64,000 nucleotides of DNA from Setaria digitata (lineage: Eukaryota; Nematoda; Chromadorea; Rhabditida; Setariidae): positions 35,968 to 99,967 of the forward strand of contig RCAB01000217.1 of NCBI GenBank assembly GCA_003640385.1, written 5' to 3'. Below are positions 27,108 through 41,500 of this stretch, piece by piece (positions within the stretch are counted from its first letter, which is position 1; each line of letters starts with the position of its first letter). The notes under the pieces were generated by a model, which did not search any database, had not been told where the DNA came from, and worked only from the letters and a program-made list of their open reading frames with translations. The position numbers and the translations under genes are program-made.

Positions 27108-30100
27108 TCATTTCATAGATTGAGAACTGCTATTTTCTTCTAGATCAGCGCATCGGAAATTAGCGCATGCTGTTACAGCACGCGAAAGATCGGTGACAGA
27201 ATCTGGTGATGGCCATCGATTGGCGGCAATGGTTGCGACACTAAGTAAATTTTCCGAAATACCTGCAAAACGAACTTATATGTACTCTACTGTAACTGTA
27301 CTCTACTATAACTATTGATGGTTCTTGTGATATCTTCGAACTAAATAAAAATGAATCAGAAGATTTTTAGAATTGTCAACGCACACTTTCCATAGATTTA
27401 ACTTCGACTTCTTTTTTTTTTCTTTTTTTTGGAAAATTTGGAATTTGAGGATTATCAAACTGTGGATGCAAACTAAAATTATATACATTATCCGACTTGT
27501 AAACCAAATCCAGCAATACAAGAAACCAAAAACGTCTCGACTTTTCGCCTCTGGGTACTGGCTGTTGAAACATTGTTTTAATTCATACGTCAGTCTGATT
27601 GGCAGTGGTACCTGCGACTGGATGTAAAATTACAGCGTTGATGTCAGTCAAAAACACTCAATCCTATCAAATTATATTACAAGGAGAAATTACATCGAGA
27701 TGCGATAATGAATTCTGGTAGAAATGATAGTGCATGTAGGCTGATATCGGCATTTTTGTGTAGCAGAGCAGCAGAATAGGCACTCATGAAATGGATGCTC
27801 ATCTGCAAGAAAAAATTTTCTGGACTTTCATTTATGCAAGTTAGGTATTGATTGTAGTGTAGGATGCGGTACTTCATGAATTATGACGAAATAAATGATT
27901 TTGGAAAGTAATTATATAACTTAATCTTTAGCATTCTTTTTCTTACATTTTTGGCATAGGCAGTGGGGGATTTTCATATAACTGATACAGTAACTTTTAT
28001 AGAGTCTTAAGTTAAAAAAAAGATGTACAGATGGATTTGAGGAGATATAATTCAGCGCACACTGATAAGCCAAACTTCGCACCGTACGTACAAGATCGCA
28101 GAATGCGTTTTGAATTAAATGCATAAATGGAGCTATGCGATCCGGAGATTCAGCTGTAGTTGTGCGTAGCTCATCAAACAGTGCCATTCGATCGCATGAT
28201 GTTTCCGCAGTTTCTAATCTAGACAGAAGCGATGCGCTCATTGCAAAGAATCCGGAAAAGGCTAAAAAATGAAAGGCTAAAAAAAAAAAACAAAGATTAA
28301 AAATACATATCATTTTTTCCTAGGTTCGGAACAGTTCTGATGAGAATAATGGTCGGAGTTTTTGCAGGGAAAGCCATACTACTGTTCTAAATAACTACAG
28401 GTATCTGTAACTTAGTTAATACATAGTAAAACAGTAAGTCGTGCGGATATTATGGTAACTGTCACTTCATGTCGCGAAATACACAATTGTACAAGTTTAT
28501 CAGATACAAATGCGAATGATTAAATAGCAAAACAGGGCTTAAACTCCGATTTAAATATCTCATCCATTTTTAAGATACTTGAAAGGCCAGCCAACAGTAA
28601 TGAAACTTGCTTAAGTTACAAGTGTACTATGTCGAAACAAAAGTTAAACATTATGTAGTATATATCTGGATCTAAATTCTTATCCTCACTGCCATATCAC
28701 GTCCCGTAATTCGCTCAGTTTACACAAATGAGCTTTAGCAGAGCGTCATAGTAAATGATGGCATGATGAAGTCTACTACAATTACACGGAATATTTCAAA
28801 GACTTGGCTGGAATCCTCGGTGTCTTCTTGTAATGAAATTTAAAGAGAATTGTAAAACTGATATTCCAGATCACTTCAGTAATCCCTAATTATTAACGGA
28901 GAGAAATGAGTAAATAGCATCCTATCAGGATATTTTAGATGTTTTTTTTTTTTCCAATTTGTATGGAAATAGAGAATGAAATTGTGCAATCCATCCGTTT
29001 TTCTTCATTTTAAAGTATGATTTCAACAGCTAACAGTAGCTGAATTGATCAGCTAAATGAGCTATAGAAGGAGCAATTTTTGTGCAGCCAAAAACTACCC
29101 ATATACAATTGCTCTGAATTCTCTACAAAAAGCTTATCCTAGTTGTCTTAAGCTGATTAAATGCTATGCAAAAACAACAGTTTTCCAATCAGTCAACAAT
29201 AAATAATATATACGTTGTGAATGAAACATTCGAAGAAAAATGATGAAGTGGAAAAATGAGCAAATTCAGCAGTAGAAAATATCTAAATATTAACCATAAC
29301 AGAAACCACTAATAATTTTGTAGTCGCTTGTATGATGTTGTTATTAAGTAAACATTTCTCTATTCCAGATCTCACATGATAAAAAGACCTGATTGTGATG
29401 AAAACAGTTTCTGACTTCTATTTCGAAAATAATTGGCTTAATTTCCAAAACAAGCATTTCACAAAGAAATTTTCATATTCAACCGAACAAGACTGTAACA
29501 ATTCTTTTTTTTTTTTTTTTTCTCTTTACAAATCGTATGAACAATTCTTTACAAGTTTAATTTTGAAAATTTTTACAAATAAGCTGAAAACTAAAGCATT
29601 TATTCCTCGATTCTATTCAAGCACATGATTGTATCGATGAGTACTTTCGAAGAAGGAGACTTTAAACATAGGCAAAGCTGCTTGATTGCTTCAATTTGTG
29701 TCAAGAAATATGCTTTTGCTGATTTCGCATTTAGCTCCAAATATGCAACGCAAACATTCTGTAATACCTGAGCCAATGGTACCCATGTTCGTCCGCATCC
29801 AACATTCTGCAATAAATTTGAAATAACCCACTAAAGGGGTGCTTCCAATGCAATACAAGAAATTAAGCAATCCTGAAATGCTTGTTCAATTTGAAATCAG
29901 TCTCGTTTCTGAGGAACTAATTGAAACTCATCTGTCACTAACTACTTAAATTTTACTCACTAGTGATACTTCCTATACTTACGAAAAAAAAAACCACCCA
30001 CATATCCTTTCTATTTTAGAATTCGGTAACAAAAATATGGAAAACAGGCCTCAAAAAGCGTGAAAAAAGTTTGCAGAATAGCTTGCAGACGTTCAGCTTC

Positions 30101-32550
30101 TTCGAATGATTGCGGAGCTAAATCTAACAGCAATTTCGGAATAAACTGTAGCAGAGCTTGATAACTGTTTGTTCTCAGTTGCCGTGCTGGCAACTGTGCT
30201 ACTGATGCTAAGCAAGCTGATAACAAAGGTAAATGCCTGAAACAGCACATTTTACTTCTCAGTTTATTTATAATAAAAATTTAAGATCTTCGGATTTATT
30301 TGTCCAATAGCAGTGAGTTTAAAATCCCAGCAATCACAATGATAATACCAGGCAAAGAAAACATTTTGGAATAGATATGTTACAGTATCAAGCTACCATA
30401 TTTGCACAACAAATCAGATATTTATAGATCAAGATAAACTGAATGTAACCTACATCAAAGAATGACACTTACGCATTAGAAAAAAGCGTTGCTATTCTAT
30501 TGTTATATTGTTTTTGTACGTGAAACAAACAGATTTAAACTAATCTGCAATTTTTGCTTATCCAGCTATTTAAAATGGTATCTTTTTCTTTTGGTGTACA
30601 AATAAATTTCATCTTCTCTACTAGGTCAATTCTCTCACAGCAAGCTATTAGAATTAACCTTAACACAACAGATGGTTGACAAAACGCAATTTGCGCTAGT
30701 GTACTGATCTTAAGATCCATTGAATTAGTAGAGCTAGCTGCAGCAGAAAATAATTCCACAATAGCATTATGAACTGTTCGGTCTTGAACGCAAATGGAAC
30801 GATATGAATCAACCACTATTGAATCATTTTTTACTCGAGTATCTGAAATACATCGATCCAACAAAATCAGAATGGTATGGGCAGAAATTCAGGAGTACCG
30901 AAACCTAAATTTCCTCCGATAAGATTAGGATTCCAAGATAAACTGCACAGATGCAAAACAAATCCAACTTCACCTTATCAATAAAGCGATGAAAAGAGGA
31001 AAGAAGGAAGTAGAGACATCTTAATAAAACGCTACCTGGAAATCGTTTCACAAAAGCATCGGCTATCTGTTGTGCGAAACGTTTTTTCTCAATATTTTCT
31101 GGTGATGTTAAAACACGAGAAATTTCTGCTACCAATCCTAGGATTACGTCATCTAAAACAAAGACAAATTTAAAATTATAGAAGACATTTCTACCTATCA
31201 TCCTGATGCCAAAAGATTTTACCAAGAGCATTCTAAAACCAGGTAAAATGAAACTAACTATTCAATCAAATATAAAAGTAAAGAAACAGACATAAGGCAA
31301 GCAAATAAATGACCAACGTCGAATATTTACGTTATTCTCCAAAAATTTCATTAATAATTTGATAACATCATTAGGATGATGTTCCATCTCAGCCAAAGCA
31401 TACTGGATGAAAACACTATATTGTTTTTTCGAAAGTGTATATGTTTTAGAAGTATGAAAAGCACTAATAACAGTTTGCATTACTGAGATATTCACAAATC
31501 TGCAATGAAGAGATCGGGACTTTCACACATTAAACTTTTTCTTAAATCTAAAATAACAGAAATATATAAACTAATCATACAATCCAAAATGTCTATGAGT
31601 AAGATTGAGCATTAACTATTGCAGTGAATAAATGTAAGAATAATTTTTGTAAAATTCATTTTACCGACATACCATTACTTAGATATTCACTTATTACAGT
31701 ATATTTAGTTTATAGAAGAAAAAGTAGGAAGTTAAGAGGTTCAACATAGTGGATTTTTAGTGGATTTTAATTCAAATGTTAAAGAAAACTCACTGAGATC
31801 GATACGAATCGAGCAGATATACAATTATTTTACCCAAAGTTGTTGAAGAACATGCTGTCGGCAATAAAGAAATGATGTATTGTAGTGTTGGTGCCTTGGA
31901 TGAAAATAATATTTCCAATATGGTATGCGATTTATTACCAAGACCACCATCATCTTTATGAGGTACTATTTCTGGACAAATATCCAGAAATCTTTCCATT
32001 AGACGGCTTTGCATATCATCCTGTGTGTGAAATAACTAATGAATTAACAACAGTTGTAGCCCTTCAGCGAATAAGGAAGAAGATATCTGACAAAACCACA
32101 CCACCAAAGAGAATTGCTAAAGCATCTTTACAACTAAGAATACAAAACACATAATTTTTTCAATAAAAAACTGTATATTTCATTAGTAGATGCAACTAAC
32201 CATGCCAACAGAATTTGCCAGCCGCATGAGGATACTTTCTGGATCATACGTGTCATAATTTGGCGAGCGTGGACTTTCCGTTTCGATTGCGTATTCTACA
32301 AGCTTATATTTTTGAATTGAGAAAAAATCTTCTGGTTTTACTGCAGATTTAATACTATTGTGGTAATCGTAATGAGAGAATAACGGAATGAAAATCAATT
32401 CAATCACGTTTCATATTTCAAAAACGAAGAGAATATACCTCCACCACGACTATACAAAATCCGTCTGATAGATTCCGGAAGATGCAGACATGGCTTATTA
32501 ATCACACTATTCAATAAAGAATCAAAATCGCTGATTAGAGAAGTATCCTA

Positions 32551-32581
<31 letters not shown>

Positions 32582-35500
32582 TTAAATAACAACACTATCA
32601 AAAGCCAAAATCCAATAAAAAAAAATTTCGACTCCTGTGTGATTAGTCTAAAAGAGGATAGACTAACTAAATATTCTTTTATTATGTTTCTGCGCAAATT
32701 TCCGAAGTTGTAATCATGAAAACGATAAACACATCGTTCCTGCTCATATGTCAAGAATAGTTATATTAATGAATATAAGGATTCAAGGGAAAAATATTGC
32801 TGAGTATCTGTTGCACACAGGGAAAAAATTATGCTTCCTATTCAGAATGAATATGCGTCAAAAAACTTACTCTATTCCTCGAAATCACTAACGAGATCAG
32901 TAATGGTATAGCAACTGTTGTATTGTATAATATGTTTGGTTTGGCTTTCAGTAGCGAGATGACAGCTCGAGAACACTCCATATTATTTGATAGCTCAAAA
33001 ATTACGGATGACCATTTTTCCGGCTCACTATTTTCCTGGACTGCCTTCAAAAGTGGAATTGAAAAAAAAAAGATTCAGTTACTAATTAATCTCACTGACT
33101 TGGAATTCGGGAAAAATTTGAAGACAGAAATTAGTCCAAAATTTTCACCTGTTCAATGCAGCTAATCACTTCTTTGACATTTAGCCGTCCAAATGACACC
33201 CGTTTCACATCAGCAATATCATCCGTATCGAACATTGTTGGCGCTTGATTTAACTTTATATAAACATCACTTTCATCAACTTCAATTTTCACAGATGCTT
33301 GTAGATTTTTCGCTTCACACACACGATTCAGAAACTATAACAGCTGATTAAAACTGATAAATGCGAAATTTTTGTCGAATCTAAGTTATATTAAGAATTA
33401 AGTGAATACAGGGCATGTATTTGCAATTCCATCTGCAAACGTGGGAATTTTCAACTATATTTCTTAGTAACTGATACTACTTTATCCTAAAGCATCGTCA
33501 TTGCTCCAAAAGTGCAAACAAGATGGTATTTTCTTCTTATAAAGTAGGACAAAATTAGATTTTTAAAATGAGAGAAATCATACCTTCTCACCACCTTTAG
33601 CATTTCTCAACTTATAGCCACGAACAAACACTGATGCTTTCTGAGCTTCTATTAGTAAATCTCCTTCCAGCGGTGTTTCATCAGCATCTAGAATTGCTAG
33701 TAGCTTCGTACAACTGTATGATGTTAACGCAAATGACTGAACAAACTTCAAAGCATCGTTCATTTTCATATCATCCATTGCAACCTAAAAAGGAAAATTT
33801 GAGCTGAAAAATGATGAAATTACTACGGTAAATTTTGAAGGAAATGAGTTCACTAAATCAGGTTTCAGCAACAGTAAAACCTTTCCTTTTCTCTCCCTCT
33901 CTTCATTAAACTTTCATATTTGATTAAAAAAAATGAATCTTATACGCCCTTCTTCCTCTTGAATAATCACCTTTATCAAACCTATGGAAGTTTACAAGAC
34001 TTGGAGATAACGCAGTGATGAAAAGTCACGTAGGACAAGGTATCTCACACACAACAATTATTCCTTACTGAGCAATCAATATGGTTAAAAAAAAAAAAAA
34101 AAATCAGAAGACCAGAATTCCGAAAACTCCAAAAAATCTGGAAGGGCTTGTATTTTTTATTTCGTCAATAATCAATGAAAGCATCAATGAAAAAGAAACT
34201 AGTCGTCCCTACAGTTCCTAAGATATATGAGCACTTTTACTTTGTAAAGTAGGACTAAACGAATTATGACAAGATCAATTTGGATGGTGAATGGATACAA
34301 ATACTTTCAAAGAACAGCAAACTCAATAAATTCGAAAACAAATAAACCGGACTAACGCGAATAATTCGATCATCTTCTGTGCAGAGCATTTGAAGCTTCA
34401 ACCAAGTAGGTAACAGCACCACACCATCAGCATTGAGAACCTTGGGAGAAAAAATCAAACATAAAAGACATGAAAGATATAAAACACTGGAATTCACTTC
34501 AGAAACTTGTCAAAATTTCAAACCTTTGGTCGTCTTCCTGATGCCGGGAACCAAAGATCCATCAAAACCCTTGTAGCTAGCTTATCTTTCTCCTTCCACT
34601 GATTGCACAGTAATTGCAGCATCCCACTAACAGCAGTTGAAATCATCGTTAATGAAGATTCTTTCTAAAGTACTAGTACTAGACACGAACTTATGGTATT
34701 CAAAATTATTTAAGGCACTGAAGAAAAAATCAGTTATTAATTATCACATAAAATTACTAACTAACACACAGCGATTATTTCATAAATCCTACTGTCATTG
34801 TTTCTGGAACCACAACAAGGAGAAGTAAAAGAAAAAAATAATTTTTTGAATCTAAATTCTCAAGGGCGACTAAGAAACAATATCCAATTACTAAGATTTA
34901 ATAAAACAGACAAATAAAGCGAAAAGGACAGTACCATATTTGGTTTCTCGATGCAAACAGTTACTTTCTTCACTTCCCGTGGCAAAAGTGCTTCTAATTC
35001 TTCAGTCCATTCAGCTTCATTTTGCTCAACTTCCTTGAAGTATCGTTCGTAGAAACTTATAGCATTTATTCGGATGATATCTGCTTCTGCACCACCTTTC
35101 AGCCGCTCCACCATATTTGAAATGTAATGCGCAACCTGAAAATGAGGATAGCGTGAAACACACACACATACATACACACAAAAGAAGAAAAAGAAACATT
35201 CGAACACTTTCAGTAAGGAAAAAAAAGAGACGTTCACATTCAAGGATATTTAGGACGAAACAAAAGAATTCGTATACGTCGATATTTTCAAACTAGATTT
35301 ATATCTGTAAGATAATAGCTAGTAGTTAGCTCTAAGGATATCAACCTATCAAACGTTAAGACCGCTTTAGGCCTCAATATAATATTATTACTGACTGGGC
35401 CATTGGAAGCAATAAGAGTATGATAAAAAACAGCTGAGGAAAACTCGCCAAATGTAAATTCTTCGAATCTGCATATTCGAAAAGAAATGTCAAATAATCC

Positions 35501-38500
35501 GACAAACGATTCATATTGGTTTCCACTGCGCAAGCTTGGGATAACAGTGCACAAATTCGATGCTACAAAAAAAAAAAAAAAAAAACATATATGAAATACA
35601 AGACCAATTTTCGAGAATATTCTTGTGAAGTGATTGAACATCCATGAGTTAAATTTATAATTTATCAACTAAGCATAATAAAACGCACTTGCTTATACAC
35701 AATTTTGAAAAACCATGCAAATGCTACAAAGAAGAATTCAATTAAAAAAAGCTGACTTTTTCTCAGTTAAGAAAGATGAAGCCTTCCTCAAGAAAAAAAA
35801 CTCATTATATCACAAGTATAACGAGGCAGTTGCGGAGGAAAAAAGAAAAGATATGGCACCTTTAATTCGCTGAAATAAGCGACTTTATGGAGGCTTCCAG
35901 CCGGTGCTGCATTTGCTGTCACTGGCAACACTTGTATGCTAGTCTCAGGCTGCAAATATACCCCATATTTTCATGTATTTCATTTGTCACATTTAGCTGC
36001 TCTAAGCCACCGTCAGCTATTTCGACCATCGATATTCCGAATGATCACACTTTTTTCAACAAAGCTTGTAGTAGAATTATTTCTAATCTTAAAAACTGTA
36101 TTCTACTATATTCTAACGTTAACAACTTGCCGTAAATTCTTACTCATTTTTTTATCAAAGATATCAAAAAAAAAAAGAAAAAAAAAGAACAGGAATTCCA
36201 AATAACAATAAGTACTGTGAAGAAAAGGGAATGACCATGGGAAATAATGGTGAAATTTCTAAAAACACCAAGAAAGTTCAAATATTACTTATGATCTAGC
36301 GCTGAAGGATAAGAGCTCACTTCAAGAAGTAATAATAATGAATGAGCGGCTGCAGAACGTTCCGATAAAGAATGAGCAGCAAGATGTGCTGCCAGATATT
36401 CCAATGTTTCCAATACTGAAGCTCTTGTAGCAGTTGGACTCGTTATAGCATTACACAAACGCTGACGCATCTAAATTGAACATGAAATGAAAATTTTTTT
36501 TTTTTAAATAAATGCTAAAGAATTATCATGAATCTAGTAATTCTCTTCACAAGGAAAATGGATGAAAACAATTATCCTATCAGTTATTGTCTAGTAAATG
36601 TCTGTTTAGTACTCATAGCTGATAAAGTGACTCAGACTCAAACACAAATTCTTTTTACAAGACTTAAAGTACCAGCTAAATAAGGATTCAAAACACCAAC
36701 CGCATTCAGCTTTTCCGTACAGAGGGTAATACTGCCAACGGATGAAGAAGAGAAAGCTACATAATGCAAAAATAGCTCACAGATACATTCAAGAGGCAAG
36801 TGAGCTATAGCGTTTGAATTCGACTCTACCAAATTCATTATGGATGGCAAAGCTTTCGAGCTACCCTAAAAATTAGCATAGGCGGAAATCAAAATGATAT
36901 ACGATTTTAAATCAAAAAACGTCATACTTTAGCTAAATAAACAACATACCTGAGACCTGACTATATCTGCCAACAAATCAGGATCTCTGCATTCGCTCAA
37001 CAGACGCGACAAATCCAAATCTTCATTTAATTTTTCTAAATCACGTAAGATATTATCTGGAGGTCGTCGACAAACACCGCTGAAATTAGAACATTAGATT
37101 AAACAACAGACAATAGTCTGTGACTTTGAGCCTGATGTAGCTATAGGTAATACCACTTACAGGTTTTGTGACTTGCCTGACCACCGTCCAATCTTTCACT
37201 CTTTTTTCTTATGGAAAAATATGAAGATATATATATATATATATAGTTCTCCTACTACTGTTAACTAATACAATAATAGGGGAACCATGAAGAATCATTG
37301 TCGTTAGGAAGGAGTTACTACAAATTTAAATACAAACAGAAAAGAAAAAGTGACTTACATTATATCCAGGCTACATAGCTTATTCAAAAGCTTTGAATCC
37401 GAATCGCTAACTTCCATCCCGGCCAAACGAGCTTCTAAAGCTTTGATTGCCACTTTCTCTTCATAAGCAGCTTTTTCATCATCTTCAATCAGTTTTTCCG
37501 CACATGCACGATCACCCATACTTGCCATCGGTGGAAACGAGTAGTCCCTAAATTCGTACGAAATCTTTAAATAATCTGTATAACTTTTCATTGTGTGATT
37601 CTAAACTTGGTGTCTCTTATACATACCTCAGCATTTTTAGAAACTTCCAGTTTGAAATATTATAAATATTCTAATAATTTTATGCAAAGTCTTATTGTTA
37701 AATTACTAGGCACGCAGGAAAAAACTTACCAAGTCAAAACAATTTGCATGATAAGTTTCAAATTCGGATACTTGTAGTACACCTCTTTAACCAACGTATC
37801 CGTGTTCAACGATGCCCATATTAGCGAAATAAGCCATCCTTTCCAATACAATGTTCTTACCGCCAACGATGGAAGATCTTCCCTGAAAAAGGAATTATCG
37901 TTATAGACGAAAGAAGCTTCAAAAGCTTTTGGGGAGATTTTTCCAAAACTATACTTACTCCTGGATATTGAACGTTGGAGGTGGTCTATATTCCGTTATC
38001 TTGAATAAAGTTTCCAGTAAGGCACAGCTGCTAAGAGGAACCATACTACCACCTAAAAATAATTAGTTCATTTCATGACGGATAAATTTGCAGCTTTTTA
38101 AGCGAATTAGATGGCAAAACTATGCTGACATCATTACAAAGGTCAGGTTCATCCGTTCGAATTATAATAACAATAGAGAGCGTCAAGTTTTCTGATTCAA
38201 TCATAAGTATTTTGGTATACTTTCGCATTTCTGATTCTGTGTTTCGGACTTCTGCAGAGTATGCAACTCCTTTCATTTTAACTAGCATGACAATAATTTG
38301 TTCCAATTCATCTTGCAAAACTGCTCAACAGCTGCTATCTCTAGCTTACTTGAGGACCTAACCCAAATCTAGTAGCAAAATAAAAGGAAAAAAAAACTAA
38401 CAAACCTGTCAATGTGGAAGACAAAGAAGCTCGTTTTGTGAGATTCTCAATAACATCCACTGTATCTGCAGCATCAATTGGAACTGAAGGGTCAGATCCA

Positions 38501-41500
38501 GCATCTAGAATAGTGCGTAGTAACTGCTCACTGATCGGAACATCAGAGATAACACGCATATACTGAGTGACATCTGCCTCAATCGGCCACTGATCAACAC
38601 TGGCGTAATAGTCAGCCTGAACGATTGCAGTCATTTTTTGAATTCTCACAAAGGTTTTCTCAGGAAGGTAAGAAATATTTCGTGAAATTTATATGCCAAC
38701 TCCAACTTGGATGCTATGAACGAACTAATACTTTTAAAGAGAGAATTAGAAGCAATACGGAATGAGGCATTCATAAATGGGTGACAGCGAAGAATGAATG
38801 AGAAAACTAACAAAATTAATCGGAATAAGTTTAAGCAAATATTTCGGATTACTGATAAGATTATTTTACTTGAAAGAAGAAACAAAAAAATCTCGGAATA
38901 CGAACCGGAGCTAAATAAAGAACTCGATAATATGAATACACAAATAGGCGATTATCGGTGCAAAATTCATAGTGTTTATAGAAAAAATGTGTACAGATTT
39001 CGAAGAAATTTCTTAAATCGACATAAAACCTGAAAATTTATATGAAAATATTATATTGTATGGAAAAATAACAATAATTTATGTTATAGAGAAATTTTTT
39101 ACGGATGTGAAAAAAGAAATGAAATTCCTCACAGATGTTTTGACAGAGACAAAAAAGATACTTCTGTAAGGCGTCAATGTGAGTTTGAGTTAAATTGCCA
39201 TTAGCATTGCGACGACATTGAGAAGCTTCTCGAACGGTTGGGGTTACTGCCAAAAATGGCAACATCACGCAGAAATCCACCAATGATTTAAAAAAGAAAG
39301 CCTAAAATTGAAGAAGTCCCTAAAAATACTGTAGAATTTGGAAATTTACAAATTGTAGCAAGGAGCCACTTTATCACTTCATACATAGGCCAATTTTTTT
39401 TTTTTTTTTTTGCATGTCCATAATTATTACTACAGTATGGAAAAGTTAGAGAGAGCAAAAACAGCAAATGTCACAAAAAAAAAAAAAAAAAAAAAATAGA
39501 AAATTTACAGGAACAGAAAAAGCTGAGAAATCTTCAGTTGCAGCGCTAAACAAATGAGAAGTAAAAAGAGCGAAATCGAAATCCATCCTTAACAACGATC
39601 GAACAAATTCCCGAAGGAAAGTTCTAGATATCCGTAAATATTCTTCTTTGGCTGCAAGCATTTGAGCAATTTCCCGCGCTATAACCTGGAAAGTAACCTG
39701 TATATATCGTTATCACATGAATGATTTCTACAAAAAAAATTTTGTCTACTTACTACTGCACTATTGTATTTTTAAGTTAACTTTTTAAGATTTAATACAC
39801 GAAAAGTGCTCACTGACTATAAAGAAACACTAAAAGTTAGCTATATCATTCCCCATAACTTTTGATGTATAACTTTTAATTTGGATACGTAATAACCATG
39901 ATAATTTAAATAACCTTTGATGCCGAACGATTGTCAAACGAAAAAAGCGACTGTATCATTGTCATATTGTAAGGGAAACGATTCGCAGAGAACTCATTTG
40001 ATAATAACAATTTTGCTATTGCACAGATCATCTCTTTATCATTGCTCAGTATTTCTCTACAAAAAAAAAAAAAGTTGATAGGAACAGTTCCGTTATTTCA
40101 CACCTCACGTTCCTTTCATGTAAACTGCTTATCTCCATACGGTTTTCCGTGATGTTCAGGAAACTCATATTAATGGATGGACCTACACCTGATGTATGGT
40201 CATACAACCAGTGGTAGAAACTTCTATTAGGTCTTCAAAATTTAAATAATTTATTTAGTAAAAAGAACTTCATAAAGAAAAAAGAATTTATTCTAAAATC
40301 CCCACTATTATGACAGCTACGGAATGTTTGGTTTAGTGATAGCTGCGGTTTTCATTAAAAACTATAGTATGAAGATTCACTTTACCTTCGAATAACAAAC
40401 TTATTATTGTCATGAATGTTAACACTCAATTTCCTGAAGCGGGGTTAAAAAATAGCAAAATAAAATTCTTTTTGAGCAAAATTTACTTACTTTAAGGCGA
40501 CATTGAACAGAGTATTGATTTGTTTACTTTTCAATGCCCGCAATTTTAACAAAGCACTTAATGTTTCGCTATCCTCTTCAGTGAGCTCATTTCGGCCTAT
40601 GTTACTTGCAATCCACAGAAGCAATTCCATGGCGTATCGTTGAAGCTGTAAATCAGGGCATTCAAGATTTCAGCATATTAGCTACATTCACATAGTAAGC
40701 AGTTTTAATTTTAAAAATAGCATTGAGTCGCTGTCCGTTTGGCATATTTGTCTGAAAATTATCGTTAACTTTCACATAGCGATGTTTTTAAGGACAACTA
40801 AGCAACCAATGAACAATTTATCTATATGATAAACATTTAAATATGTTTCAAATATAACTATTTTTATTAAATCGATGAGTACAGAAGTATCTGACTTGCT
40901 AGATTCACTGCCAACTTTTATTGATAAGAAAAATATAGCTTAAATGAATTTCTCATTTTCAGTTATTTTCCTACATTTGAAAAACACTCATTTTTGCCAG
41001 GAAAATAAAACAATTTTGTAGTAAACTTGAGTTATTTAAAGCTCGTGACTTCTACAAAGAGAGTTTATCAAACAATTTTTAATTATTCCTGGAAAATTTA
41101 ACTTATCTTGCATTCCTAAGTTATATTGTTATCTTACATGCTATATATTTCACACCTTCTCGAATCGCACATTAACTTATACGATTAAAAAATAATAACA
41201 AAATTCAAAAAAAAAATACAGCTAAAATCGTGAAAAATTTGAAAAAACAAAGAAAACTTTGATTATTAAAGATTACAGTAAAAGGATATAATGATATTTT
41301 AATAATGGATCATATTAACGGTTCTTCCATCATTAATATAACATCATTACCACAAAGCATACCTTTCCATTCAATAACCAAGAATCCATTTTTCGTGCAG
41401 CCAGTAATCGAATGCTTCCATTTCCTGCGCATGTACTCATTGTCTTCAACAAATTTCTTGGTGCACTTTCACCTTTTCGTTCACATATATCTCTCATTTG

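Noticed and set aside
27151..27318. Plus-strand open frame with an acceptor-like start, which looked like a 3' exon after the TIMM29-like gene
   Set aside because: It cannot join TIMM29 in phase. The opposite strand gives the last INTS1 exon with a strong TTTTGCAG acceptor, correct phase and similarity to the INTS1 C-terminus.
27583..27617. An earlier stop that would end INTS1 with TTANQTDV
   Set aside because: Skipping to the exon at 27262-27108 uses a better acceptor and restores the conserved C-terminal segment.
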